Source: Firmicutes bacterium HGW-Firmicutes-10
GTDB taxonomy: Bacteria; Bacillota_I; Bacilli_A; Erysipelotrichales; Erysipelotrichaceae
Reading direction: 5' to 3'
Length of the DNA: 15,073 nucleotides
NCBI GenBank assembly: GCA_002841605.1
Contig: PHAF01000029.1
Span: forward strand, 1-15,073
The notes under the pieces are model-generated. The model searched no databases, had not been told where the DNA came from, and saw only the letters and a program-made list of their open reading frames with translations. Both the position numbers and the translations under genes were made by a program. Shown here one piece after another: positions 1-6,573 of the stretch. Each line of letters starts with the position of its first letter. Within the stretch, counting starts at the first letter, position 1.

Positions 1-37
1 CCGTGACACTTTCTGATGTGAATAAAAACCTTTCCAT
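1..37 (-). CDS. metK: S-adenosylmethionine synthase, N-terminal fragment cut by the window edge
   Basis: Only the first 12 codons are present, read leftward from the ATG at 37-35. They give MERFLFTSESVT, which matches the conserved MetK N-terminus (a short basic start followed by LFTSESVTEGHPDK in the family). A GGAGGA ribosome site lies 7-8 bases upstream. MetK makes S-adenosylmethionine from methionine and ATP in the cytoplasm. The identification rests on a short peptide, but it is strongly supported by the SAM-type riboswitch immediately upstream, which is the expected feedback control for this gene. The rest of the gene lies outside the window. Confidence 0.85.
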   Translation of the reverse strand, partial: MERFLFTSESVT

Positions 38-61
38 AATTTATTCCTCCTATATTTCAAT

Positions 62-90
62 AAAAAAGTCTTCTCACGTTAAGAGAAGAC
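62..90 (-). terminator. Intrinsic terminator of the metK riboswitch
   Basis: On the minus strand GTCTTCTC (90-83) pairs perfectly with GAGAAGAC (75-68) around a 7-base loop, followed by six U residues (67-62). It sits between the aptamer and the metK ribosome site, so it acts as the OFF structure of the riboswitch. Its 5' arm and loop are shared with the antiterminator. Confidence 0.92.
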
Positions 91-204
91 ACGATTACGC
101 TCGATTTCCCTTATCGTTGTTAGCGGAACCACCTTTCATGTTTTATTCATGGAGGTTGGCGTGGGGTCAACGAGCTAACTCTCTACCCCATCTCTTGATA
201 AAAA
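62..204 (-). promoter_or_regulatory. SAM-I-like (S-box) riboswitch, compact form lacking P4, controlling metK
   Basis: Read on the minus strand. P1 is 204-197 (TTTTTATC) paired with 115-108 (GATAAGGG, with G-U pairs). It is followed by the S-box signature ATCAAGAG. P2 begins with TGGGG/CCCCA, has a kink-turn-like GTTGA and ends in a loop with GTTAG (179-175). That loop can pair with CTAAC at 123-119, the S-box pseudoknot. P3 runs from CCAACC to AAGGTGGTTCC, capped by CATG/CATG. No P4 hairpin separates the pseudoknot strand from P1; only AAC lies between them. The switch is also visible: 117-106 (ACGATAAGGGAA, the P1 3' strand) can pair with 87-76 (TTCTCTTAACGT) at 11 of 12 positions, disrupting the terminator. 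SAM binding should hold P1, free the terminator and shut off metK. Confidence 0.88.
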
Positions 205-213
205 GACCATAGT

Positions 214-243
214 TATTTAAACATATTGTTTACAAATATGCAA
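214..243 (-). promoter_or_regulatory. Probable sigma-A promoter of the metK leader
   Basis: TTGCAT (243-238) and TAAATA (219-214) are separated by 18 bases on the minus strand. Transcription would start just before the riboswitch P1 strand at 204, which is where an S-box leader should begin. The -10 element is imperfect, and a second pairing (TTGTAA with TATGGT) is possible. Confidence 0.45.
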
Positions 244-269
244 GGATTTTTTTATAAATACTAAACTTT

Positions 270-1127
270 TTATTCCAGCGGTTTACGGTAATAGTTACCA
301 AGCACACGTTCCGTTTTACTTATGTCGATAAACACCTTAGAATCTACGCTTTGAGCGATTTGGACGATTTCCTCTACCTCAAAGGCATTGACGACCATGT
401 ATAACATACACTTGGGTTGCTTGGAATATCCTCCCTCACCCCACAGCTTCGTTATACCATGTCGCGTGGTCTTCAATACGGCCTCGATGATCTCATCCGG
501 TTTGTCCGTAAACAGTCGCAGGCTCATCAGTTTATATCGCTGATGCATCGAATTGACGACTTGTGTCGAAACATACTGATAAATGATCGAATAAAGGGCT
601 TTCTCCCAGCCAAATAACAATCCGGCTACCAAAAGCAGCACACTATTGCCATATAAGATGTACTGCCATGCCGGAGCATTGGTTTTATTTGAAATATAAA
701 TCGCAATGAAATCCGTACCGCCTCCACTGGCATTGGCTGCCAAAGCCAAAGAAGCACTGATTCCTGAGAGGATCCCGCCGAAAATCGCAATCAATACGAT
801 GTCGTATGTAATATCGAATTCCGGTATGATCCATACAAAAATACTAACAAGAGCATATTGCATGACGGAGTATCGGGTAAACCATTTACCAACGTACTTA
901 TATACCATGTAGGTCGGTATGATATTGAATGATATATACAAAAGTCCAAAGGGAATGTCGATACCAAACTCTCGATATACCAGTCGTGAAATCAATACGG
1001 CAAGACCGCTGAAACCACCGGGAAATAAGCCTCCGGCACTAATGAACACTTTTAAAGCCAGTGCCGATATTACGGCACTGACGATGATCATAAACGTTGT
1101 TTTCAGGTGCTTGTTTTTAAAACTCAT
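270..1127 (-). CDS. YitT-family integral membrane protein with C-terminal DUF2179 domain
   Basis: The product is 285 residues. The first two thirds are membrane segments (about 11-32, 40-50, 60-78, 88-102, 108-132 and 157-173) containing the family's glycine-rich motifs FPGGFSGLA (35-43) and ASGGGTDFIA (133-142). The soluble C-terminus (about 200-280) has the DUF2179 pattern: HGITKLWGEGGYS (223-235), then a hydrophobic VVNAFEVEEI stretch and a terminal VDSKVFIDI. The start chosen is the ATG at 1127, which has AAAGGAG five bases upstream; an in-frame extension to 1217 lacks such a site and would run through the promoter. YitT proteins are common in Bacillota and often present in several copies. 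Their molecular function is not established, although the membrane part is suspected to transport something. The gene has its own promoter and no obvious terminator before the metK leader. Confidence 0.93.
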   Translation of the reverse strand: MSFKNKHLKTTFMIIVSAVISALALKVFISAGGLFPGGFSGLAVLISRLVYREFGIDIPFGLLYISFNIIPTYMVYKYVGKWFTRYSVMQYALVSIFVWIIPEFDITYDIVLIAIFGGILSGISASLALAANASGGGTDFIAIYISNKTNAPAWQYILYGNSVLLLVAGLLFGWEKALYSIIYQYVSTQVVNSMHQRYKLMSLRLFTDKPDEIIEAVLKTTRHGITKLWGEGGYSKQPKCMLYMVVNAFEVEEIVQIAQSVDSKVFIDISKTERVLGNYYRKPLE

Positions 1128-1149
1128 GGCAGCTCCTTTATCACTATTC

Positions 1150-1178
1150 ATTATACACATTTCAAAAATCCATTGAAA
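1150..1178 (-). promoter_or_regulatory. Sigma-A promoter of the yitT-family gene
   Basis: TTTCAA (1178-1173), a 17-base spacer and a perfect TATAAT (1155-1150) lie on the minus strand. The expected start is about 16 bases before the AAAGGAG ribosome site. This places yitT under separate control from the comK-like gene upstream. Confidence 0.65.
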
Positions 1179-1200
1179 GCAAAATATAGTCCAGCAAGAT

Positions 1201-1671
1201 CTATCGACAACCTGCACAGCTCAATTTAGTGCAGTTTGAACATACAACACAGAAATCGATAAACTCTTTTATTCTATTTATCTGCGTGTTGTACTTATGT
1301 TTTGAGAATGATGCGATGATAAGAAACTCTTTATCATAAAAAATTCCATACTTGTCCACATCGATTTTCTTATAATTCATATTCGGCGAATATCGAAACC
1401 AGATAGGCTGATTGGTCACTGAGCAATTGATCTTAAATAACAAGATTTTCCTGGTTGCGCACACACAAATTGGCGAATTTTTACGAACAGAAATCTTGTC
1501 CTTGAAACATAGCTTTGCAGTATTTAAGTCGCTTCCGAAGTATCTGCATTTTCTGTCCACGAACTCTACATTATTTTGTTTGATTCGTTCAATATAACCA
1601 CTTTTACCATATACTGTTAATTCATCATTGCTATGCCCTACAACGATAAGAGAACGTTCAAAAATTTGCAT
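1201..1671 (-). CDS. comK: ComK-family transcription factor with cysteine-rich C-terminus
   Basis: The product is 156 residues. The strongest family mark is VDRKCRYFGSDLNTAK (38-53), which parallels the VDRSCRFFGSSYAGRK segment of Bacillus ComK. The following SPICV...KILLFKINCS...PIWFRY region (66-94) corresponds to the ComK stretch running into its FP(T)xS...W motif. ComK proteins bind AT-rich DNA and activate competence genes in Bacillus; related proteins in other Bacillota are less well understood. The protein is shorter than the roughly 190 residues of B. subtilis ComK. Its C-terminus instead ends with cysteines at 141, 144, 147, 152 and 155 (CxxCxxCx4CxxC), which the classical protein lacks. 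The ATG at 1671 has AAAGGGG eight bases upstream. The ridA terminator isolates it from the genes behind, so it needs its own promoter in 1672-1740; I see no convincing one. The family call is good; a competence role is inferred. Confidence 0.8.
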   Translation of the reverse strand: MQIFERSLIVVGHSNDELTVYGKSGYIERIKQNNVEFVDRKCRYFGSDLNTAKLCFKDKISVRKNSPICVCATRKILLFKINCSVTNQPIWFRYSPNMNYKKIDVDKYGIFYDKEFLIIASFSKHKYNTQINRIKEFIDFCVVCSNCTKLSCAGCR

Positions 1672-1740
1672 TATTCTTTCCCCTTTAGAAATATATATGC
1701 AGAGAAGCTTTTTTCTCCTACAATTTAATCATTTTTTCGC

Positions 1741-1766
1741 AAAAAAAAGCTGCGGTTATCCGCAGC
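1741..1766 (-). terminator. Rho-independent terminator of ridA, overlapping its stop codon
   Basis: GCTGCGG (1766-1760) pairs with CCGCAGC (1755-1749) around the loop ATAA, followed by eight U residues (1748-1741). The ridA stop TAA lies in the loop, and the 5' arm encodes the final Cys-Cys-Gly codons. Confidence 0.95.
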
Positions 1767-2289
1767 AACATCCATCTTCACAAGTCTCTTTACCGTGTGT
1801 ATGCTCATGATCGCCACCGCAACCACAACCTTCTTCACCTTCACCGCATCCGTCTTCTCCACAACCGCAACCTTCATGATCATGATGGTGCATGTGAGCT
1901 TCATATGCTAATGTGTCAATGACTAAACACTCGATTTCAATCTTTGCGCCTTTGGGTAACGCGGCAACTTGTACGGTTGAGCGAGCCGGATATGGCTGCA
2001 TAAAGTACGTAGCGTATATTTGATTCATTAAATCAAATTCGCCTAAATCCGTCATAAATACTGTCGTCTTTACAATGTGACGTGTTTCAAGACCCATTTC
2101 TGCCAATACAGCTTCCATGTTTTTCAATACTTGATACGTTTGTTCCTGTATACCGCCGGTAACGATTTCGTTTGACTCAGGGTCAATCGGCAATTGTCCG
2201 GACATGTAAACAAAATCACCCAACTTAACCGCCGGGGAATATGGCCCGATTGCCTTTGGGGCATTGGGTGATGTAATCGTAGTAAACAT
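1756..2289 (-). CDS. ridA: RidA-family enamine/imine deaminase with His/Cys-rich metal-binding-like tail
   Basis: The product is 177 residues. Residues 1-130 are a normal RidA (YjgF/UK114) domain: IGPYSPAV (14-21), YMSGQLP (28-34), and the catalytic signature PARSTVQVAALPKGAKIEIE (101-120) with the essential Arg103 and Glu120. RidA trimers hydrolyse reactive 2-aminoacrylate-type enamines released by PLP enzymes, in the cytoplasm. The family usually ends near residue 125-130. Here a further 46 residues (132-177) carry 8 histidines and 9 cysteines among Gly, Asp and Glu, including HMHHHDH, GCGCG twice, HEHTH and a terminal CCCG. The start is the ATG at 2289, behind GGAGGAG; 13 codons of upstream reading frame are not needed. 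It follows a 48-residue membrane protein gene by 32 bases in an apparent two-gene operon. Domain identity is near certain; metal binding by the tail is inference. Confidence 0.96.
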   Translation of the reverse strand: MFTTITSPNAPKAIGPYSPAVKLGDFVYMSGQLPIDPESNEIVTGGIQEQTYQVLKNMEAVLAEMGLETRHIVKTTVFMTDLGEFDLMNQIYATYFMQPYPARSTVQVAALPKGAKIEIECLVIDTLAYEAHMHHHDHEGCGCGEDGCGEGEEGCGCGGDHEHTHGKETCEDGCCCG

Positions 2290-2321
2290 GTTTTCTCCTC
2301 CTGTTTCAGATGTGGCAATCA

Positions 2322-2468
2322 TTACCACTCTTTGTAATATTCGATTTCCTCTTCGATCAAACGTTTGCGCCTATGGATATAGAAACTTCGCAAAACCAAA
2401 AATAAAGCAGCCACAACGATGACGCCAATAATGGCTACAGATAAAAAATCGTTTACGCTGCTGATCAT
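2322..2468 (-). CDS. Small single-pass membrane protein, 48 residues
   Basis: I do not recognise a family. The frame starts at the ATG 2468-2466 behind GAGGTG (six bases of spacing) and stops with TAA at 2324-2322. A short N-terminus (MISSVNDFLS) is followed by one hydrophobic segment (about 9-27, AIIGVIVVAALFLVL core). A basic patch, HRRKR (32-36), then leads to an acidic/aromatic tail ending IEYYKEW. The positive patch after the helix predicts an outside-in single-pass topology. A good promoter sits just upstream and ridA follows after 32 bases, so it leads a two-gene unit. Codon structure, ribosome site and promoter support a real gene; function is unknown. Confidence 0.75.
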   Translation of the reverse strand: MISSVNDFLSVAIIGVIVVAALFLVLRSFYIHRRKRLIEEEIEYYKEW

Positions 2469-2487
2469 CCGATTCACCTCGCAGTCT

Positions 2488-2516
2488 ATTATAAAACACA
2501 AAACCCAACTTTACAA
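2488..2516 (-). promoter_or_regulatory. Sigma-A promoter of the small membrane protein-ridA operon
   Basis: TTGTAA (2516-2511), an exact 17-base spacer and TATAAT (2493-2488) lie on the minus strand, just upstream of the GAGGTG ribosome site. No hairpin terminator separates it from the operon upstream, so read-through may add to expression. Confidence 0.75.
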
Positions 2517-2529
2517 TGCAATCGCTATA

Positions 2530-3105
2530 TCAATTATTATCAATAAAGAGCGGAAGATAACCAAAAATCACAGCGGACATTACAAGTACTAAAGAAGTTA
2601 TCAAGCCAAATGTCCCGCCGATAAGTAAAATCCACCCGCCCAACTGTAATGACAACGCGGCTTCAAGACCGGTTGATGACCACATGGCATTAGCAATTGA
2701 GTAAATAACGGCAACTAGTTGAACGGTCAATATCATAATCAAAAATTTCGTTGCCAGATGGATCTTTTTATGTTCATTACTCATCGTTTTTGAAAACATG
2801 AGCAATCCACCGCCGAAAATCAACACCCACTGCTCTATTTTGAGTGTAGACAGAAATCCAAGTGCCAAACGAGTGGGTTGCCAAGGTGTATTGAGTGTCA
2901 TCGTGAGCCAACGTGTCAGCCACACATGCTCAACTGCGGAAAACTTTGTCAAATTGAGGATGTCATTGGGTGATTCAATCGAACGCATCGTAACTCCCAG
3001 CCAGGCATTAAAAAAGCTTATGTAACCAGCACACAACAAAACCGCAAACAGCACTACATAAAACCGCTTAACAAATGTGTCCGCAAGTTTATCCAGATTT
3101 CTCAT
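2530..3105 (-). CDS. Polytopic membrane protein of unknown function
   Basis: The product is 191 residues and I recognise no family. Hydrophobic segments lie at about 15-37, 92-107, 118-140 and 153-185 (the last long enough to be two helices), giving roughly four to five membrane passes. The stretch between 38 and 90 is likely extracytoplasmic and is rich in Thr, Trp and Leu (EHVWLTRWLTMTLNTPWQP at 59-77). The start codon overlaps the trmL stop in an ATGA, with GGAG upstream. It is the last gene of the five-gene overlapping operon that begins with the radical SAM protein. No terminator hairpin is visible after it. Confidence 0.85.
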   Translation of the reverse strand: MRNLDKLADTFVKRFYVVLFAVLLCAGYISFFNAWLGVTMRSIESPNDILNLTKFSAVEHVWLTRWLTMTLNTPWQPTRLALGFLSTLKIEQWVLIFGGGLLMFSKTMSNEHKKIHLATKFLIMILTVQLVAVIYSIANAMWSSTGLEAALSLQLGGWILLIGGTFGLITSLVLVMSAVIFGYLPLFIDNN

Positions 3106-3614
3106 ACATCACGCTCCAACCAGTCTTCACCTTTGAGTACTTCACTTTTCGACAATTGCGGATAATCAAGCTGACGTAAAATTTCATAAATGACGATTGC
3201 CACGGAGTTAGATAAATTCAGACTTCTGGCATCCGGCATCATCGGTATCCGCATGCATCTATCCAGATGATCCCTCAAGATCGATTTAGGAATCCCGGTA
3301 CTCTCCCGACCAAATATCAAAAATATATCTTCCTGAGATTCACGGAAATTCATGTCAGAATGCGGTTTTCTTCCATATCGTGTCACAAAATAGTAACTCC
3401 CGGGATACTTCTCGGTAAAATCCTGCCAGTTTTGATGAATCTGATGAACACATAAATCCCGATAGTCCAAACCGCTTCTACGCAAATGCTTTTCATCCAA
3501 CGAAAAACCCAATGGCTCAATCAGATGCAGCATGGCATTGGTCGCCGTACATGTACGCATGATATTGCCTGTGTTTTGCGGAATTTCAGGTTGATATAAA
3601 ACAATGTGAATCAT
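3102..3614 (-). CDS. trmL: tRNA (cytidine/uridine-34 2'-O)-methyltransferase, SPOUT family
   Basis: The product is 170 residues, a typical TrmL length. The three SPOUT-knot motifs are clear: PEIPQNTGNIMRTC (9-22), FLIFGRESTGIP (98-109) and MRIPMMPDARSLNLSNSVAI (121-140), whose LNLSNS forms part of the SAM-binding knot. The enzyme methylates the 2'-OH of the wobble nucleotide in certain leucine tRNAs, in the cytoplasm, using SAM. The ATG at 3614 is preceded by AAGGAGAGG and overlaps the stop of the DUF1461 gene in an ATGA. An upstream in-frame extension to 3767 is only the shadow of that gene. It is translationally coupled with the genes on both sides. Confidence 0.95.
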   Translation of the reverse strand: MIHIVLYQPEIPQNTGNIMRTCTATNAMLHLIEPLGFSLDEKHLRRSGLDYRDLCVHQIHQNWQDFTEKYPGSYYFVTRYGRKPHSDMNFRESQEDIFLIFGRESTGIPKSILRDHLDRCMRIPMMPDARSLNLSNSVAIVIYEILRQLDYPQLSKSEVLKGEDWLERDV

Positions 3615-4285
3615 GCATTCCTCTCCTTTTTGACAAAGAAATAGACAAATCCGATCACAGAAGCCAACCCAGCGATTGAAGCAAGAATGATCCGCGTGAC
3701 CAAAGTGATGAAAAAGTTCAACGGCACCATTAATATCAGGCGATCGGTATTGGGATTGAGAAGCCATAAGTCATTTCTGAAGAAAATCAAATGGAAATTT
3801 GTCCAGAAAGTATTGAAGTCTATGACAGCCGCCATAATAATAAACGCAATCAAAGCAAACATGATTATCCCTGCTCTTTTGACAGCCTGCCAATGTAGCT
3901 CAAAAGAAAACCTTTTTGTTAAAACATCAGTCAGCAATAAAAACACGAAAAAAACTATGGCAAGATTTCTGATCAAAAGTGCCCCAAGGTACAAGTCTTT
4001 GACATCGACCATGTGATCGACTTCGCGTTTGTTAAACATCATCTCCCTGCGACCGTCAACCGTCACAGTCACATCCAAAGACTCAAGTCTACCGCGCGTA
4101 TAGTCCAGCAGCACTTCCGTTGAATTCATCAAGTCATCAAAAGATACACCGATTTCCTCGGCTGACCCGTTTTTTGAATAGAAATCTCTGAAGAAATCAA
4201 GGTCAAAAGACATCACGTCAACAGAAGTAATGATGATGGCAACAAAAGCCAAAATATAAGCAAGTGTCCGTGCAAATTTAAACAT
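3611..4285 (-). CDS. DUF1461 (TIGR01906) integral membrane protein
   Basis: The product is 224 residues. An N-terminal helix (about 6-22) is followed by an external loop with the family motif FNKREVDHMVDVKDLYLG (84-101), then helices near 102-120 and 138-156. A second conserved motif, LWLLNPNTDRLILMVP (173-188), leads into a final helix pair (189-218) and a short basic tail. These two motifs are the hallmarks of DUF1461 proteins, which are widespread in Bacillota and have no established function. The ATG at 4285 has GGAGGA seven bases upstream and overlaps the end of rdgB by 8 bases. The stop overlaps the trmL start. Confidence 0.9.
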   Translation of the reverse strand: MFKFARTLAYILAFVAIIITSVDVMSFDLDFFRDFYSKNGSAEEIGVSFDDLMNSTEVLLDYTRGRLESLDVTVTVDGRREMMFNKREVDHMVDVKDLYLGALLIRNLAIVFFVFLLLTDVLTKRFSFELHWQAVKRAGIIMFALIAFIIMAAVIDFNTFWTNFHLIFFRNDLWLLNPNTDRLILMVPLNFFITLVTRIILASIAGLASVIGFVYFFVKKERNA

Positions 4286-4883
4286 AAGATTCCTCCGTCA
4301 ACAGTTTACAGTATTGTACCACGGCTTGTAAGGCTTTCGCACGATGGCTGATTTTGTTTTTGATTTCTGATGGTAAAACCCCGAAAGTCATAGAATATCC
4401 TTCCGGAACGAATATTGGATCATAACCAAATCCGTTACCGCCTTGAATCGATTTACTGATCGAACCTTCACATTTATTTACGGTGATCCAATAGGATCCG
4501 TCATCAAAAACCAACGCAATCGAACAAACAAATCGAGCCGAACGATCTTCAACATCCGTAAGTTTGTCCAGGATCATGGAATTTTTTATCATATACGGAG
4601 TATTTTCACCTAAATAGCGGGCAGAGTAGATCCCCGGTGCCCGATCAAGGGCATCGATTTCCAAACCGGAATCATCCGCCAAAATCCAGCCTCCGGTCAA
4701 ATCACGCAGTGCCATCGCTTTGATCAATGCATTCTCCGCATATGTCGATCCGATTTCCTCGACGTCGATATCGATTTCGAGATCCGCAAGTGAAAGCACT
4801 TCAAAATCCAGATCCTTTACCATTTCCTTGATTTCTTCTGCCTTGTGTCGGTTATTGGTCGCAACGACCAGACGTTGTTTCAT
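4278..4883 (-). CDS. rdgB: XTP/dITP diphosphatase (HAM1/RdgB family)
   Basis: The product is 201 residues, the usual family size. Motifs are complete: TNNRHKAEEI (9-18) for nucleotide and phosphate binding, ILADDSGLEIDAL (67-79) with the catalytic acidic residues, PGIYSARY (83-90), GNGFGYDPIF (149-158) and SHRAKAL (179-185). The enzyme hydrolyses deaminated purine triphosphates (ITP, dITP, XTP) to monophosphates, keeping hypoxanthine and xanthine out of nucleic acids. The ATG at 4883 lies inside an ATGA overlap with the radical SAM gene, with a GGAG ribosome site within that gene's last codons, so the two are translationally coupled. Confidence 0.97.
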   Translation of the reverse strand: MKQRLVVATNNRHKAEEIKEMVKDLDFEVLSLADLEIDIDVEEIGSTYAENALIKAMALRDLTGGWILADDSGLEIDALDRAPGIYSARYLGENTPYMIKNSMILDKLTDVEDRSARFVCSIALVFDDGSYWITVNKCEGSISKSIQGGNGFGYDPIFVPEGYSMTFGVLPSEIKNKISHRAKALQAVVQYCKLLTEESYV

Positions 4884-6514
4884 AGCGGTTCTCCTTCTAA
4901 AGAATAATATCCGTAATTACCATAATATTGGGGTGTATAAAGCCAGCATTGGACACATAACGCATCGTTACGGATTGCATAGTGCATCCATCCCTTGCGA
5001 CGCAAAACATCGTAGGAAACGCCGCTTGCGACTGAAGCATGATGCAAGATGATTTGCCGGACTTCATCACTTATATTAAATTCAAACCAGCGCTGCGGTG
5101 TGACTTTGCTCAGTCTGGCAACATCGGTCATAATTGCAGCCTCGACTTCTTTTGAGTTTAAACACTTGATGCCAATGTCCGTCACACAATCAATGATATC
5201 ATTAAGCTGATAGGGATGTTTGAGCTGCTCAATCTTTTTTCCGCATTCGATCATCAGTGTGACGACATCAAAGCCCCGATCATCCAACAGATACCAAAAT
5301 GTCTTTGCTCTTGGCAGATTAACCGTTTTGTCCGTACACAACGCCAAAGCAGTTATATCCTTCAAATCATTTTGAGAAAGCCATGGTGTTTGCATGACCG
5401 TGTATGGAGCGATGGTCTGAAACACATATTTCATCGACTGTGCCTGCACGCTCAACAGCGTCCCGGGTAAGCACTTTAGTATCCCAACCTGAATTTCCTG
5501 AGGTTGGATTCGAAACAGTTGAAGAAAACTGTTTTTAAACTGCTCCAACGATTCCAGAGGTAATCCGGCGATCAAGTCGGCATGAACGGTCAACCCCGCT
5601 TTTGACCAGCGTTGAATGATTCGCTTGACCTGCTCATTGTTTTGATAGCGTTTGACGGCCTGAAGGGTCGGTGGATAAAACGATTGTACACCGATTTCAA
5701 AACGAAAAAGCTGTTTATCCGCTTCAAGAGCAAAGTAATCTTCCAACTCTTTTGATAGAGCGGTCACTTCACACTCAAACTGTACGATCACATAGGACTT
5801 AAGATCATTCATTGCTTTCGCAATCGAGAGTGCCCGCGCAGGAAACAAATTGAACGTCCGATCAAGAAATTTCACTTGCTTGACATTGCTGTTTCCGATT
5901 CTCTCTATCAATGTCTTCATGTAATCTTCACTGAAAATCCTAAGCCCTTTTTCAATCGAGGACAAACAGTAAGTGCATTCAAAAGCACATCCCCGTGATG
6001 ATTCGACATACAAGTACTGTTTATCCAGATTGGGCAAATCAAACTCCAGAAAATAAGGGCTTTCAACTTCTTCCAATTTCGATAAATCAGCTGTCGCGAC
6101 GTTTGAAGAAAAATGATCTTTGGTACATACACCCTCAAATGTCAGATTTCCTTTAAGCGCTTGCCAGAAGGCCTCTTCCCCTTCACCCCGTATGACGATA
6201 TCAGCACCGATATCCAGCCATTTTTGTGATGTATACGTGACCTCAGGACCGCCGACGACGATCAGTGGTTTGGGGTTCATTTGGGAAATAGATCTGACCA
6301 GCCGGGCAATGATTTCACTGTTCCAGATATAGACGCTAAACGCGACCACATCCCAGTTTTGTTTCAATTGTTCAAGAATTTTCTGAGAGTCATCGTTGAT
6401 CGTGAATTCTTTGATCGACACGAAAAACTCCGGCGGACGCATGACATACAGCCATCGCAAAGCCAGGTTTTTATGGATATACGATGCATTACACGTTGTC
6501 AGCAATACATTCAT
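4880..6514 (-). CDS. B12-binding-domain radical SAM protein with C-terminal DUF4080-like region
   Basis: The product is 544 residues in three parts. Residues 1-125 form a cobalamin-binding-like fold (NASYIHKNLALRWL near the start, VVAFSVYIWN at 56-65, IVVGGPEVTYT at 85-95, IRGEGEEAFW at 108-117). Residues 165-380 form the radical SAM barrel, with the cluster-binding cysteines 176, 180 and 183 in GCAFECTYC, followed by QVKFLDRTFN, FEIGVQSF and ADLIAGLP. The last 150 residues match the DUF4080 region often found with this architecture. Such proteins use a 4Fe-4S cluster and SAM, probably with cobalamin, but the substrate of this subfamily is unknown. It heads the five-gene operon. The ATG at 6514 has AGGGTGA upstream. 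The RdgB-TrmL context would fit a nucleotide or tRNA modification role, but this is only guilt by association. Confidence 0.9.
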   Translation of the reverse strand: MNVLLTTCNASYIHKNLALRWLYVMRPPEFFVSIKEFTINDDSQKILEQLKQNWDVVAFSVYIWNSEIIARLVRSISQMNPKPLIVVGGPEVTYTSQKWLDIGADIVIRGEGEEAFWQALKGNLTFEGVCTKDHFSSNVATADLSKLEEVESPYFLEFDLPNLDKQYLYVESSRGCAFECTYCLSSIEKGLRIFSEDYMKTLIERIGNSNVKQVKFLDRTFNLFPARALSIAKAMNDLKSYVIVQFECEVTALSKELEDYFALEADKQLFRFEIGVQSFYPPTLQAVKRYQNNEQVKRIIQRWSKAGLTVHADLIAGLPLESLEQFKNSFLQLFRIQPQEIQVGILKCLPGTLLSVQAQSMKYVFQTIAPYTVMQTPWLSQNDLKDITALALCTDKTVNLPRAKTFWYLLDDRGFDVVTLMIECGKKIEQLKHPYQLNDIIDCVTDIGIKCLNSKEVEAAIMTDVARLSKVTPQRWFEFNISDEVRQIILHHASVASGVSYDVLRRKGWMHYAIRNDALCVQCWLYTPQYYGNYGYYSLEGEPL

Positions 6515-6573
6515 AGGATCACCCTGTTTATTATTTTACCAAAAAAGTGTAAACTATGCTATGGAGGGCATCT
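6515..6573. promoter_or_regulatory. Divergent promoter region, radical SAM operon / choline-kinase-like gene
   Basis: The 59 bases must hold back-to-back promoters for both directions. A TTTAC...GTAAA dyad (6535-6539 and 6549-6553, nine bases apart) lies in the centre. On the minus strand, TAAAAT (6538-6533) is a possible -10 with a poor -35. On the plus strand, TATTAT (6529-6534) or TAAACT (6550-6555) are possible, none convincing. The dyad could be an operator serving both directions. Confidence 0.35.

Noticed and set aside
240..272. Terminator after the yitT-family gene
   Set aside because: Only a weak TTTA/TAAA pairing is present before the A/T tract. It is too weak to call.
1672..1740. 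Promoter and ComK-type AAAA-N5-TTTT box upstream of comK
   Set aside because: Best pairing is TTGTAG with CATATA, which is poor, and no clean ComK box is present. A GAGAA...TTCTC dyad exists but is short.
2290..2328. Longer RidA start 13 codons upstream
   Set aside because: The added residues overlap the end of the small membrane protein gene and lack a ribosome site; the ATG at 2289 has GGAGGAG and matches the family N-terminus.
3687..4016. Plus-strand frame of 109 codons
   Set aside because: It lies wholly antisense to the DUF1461 gene, whose motifs are clear. It is an antisense shadow with no ribosome site.
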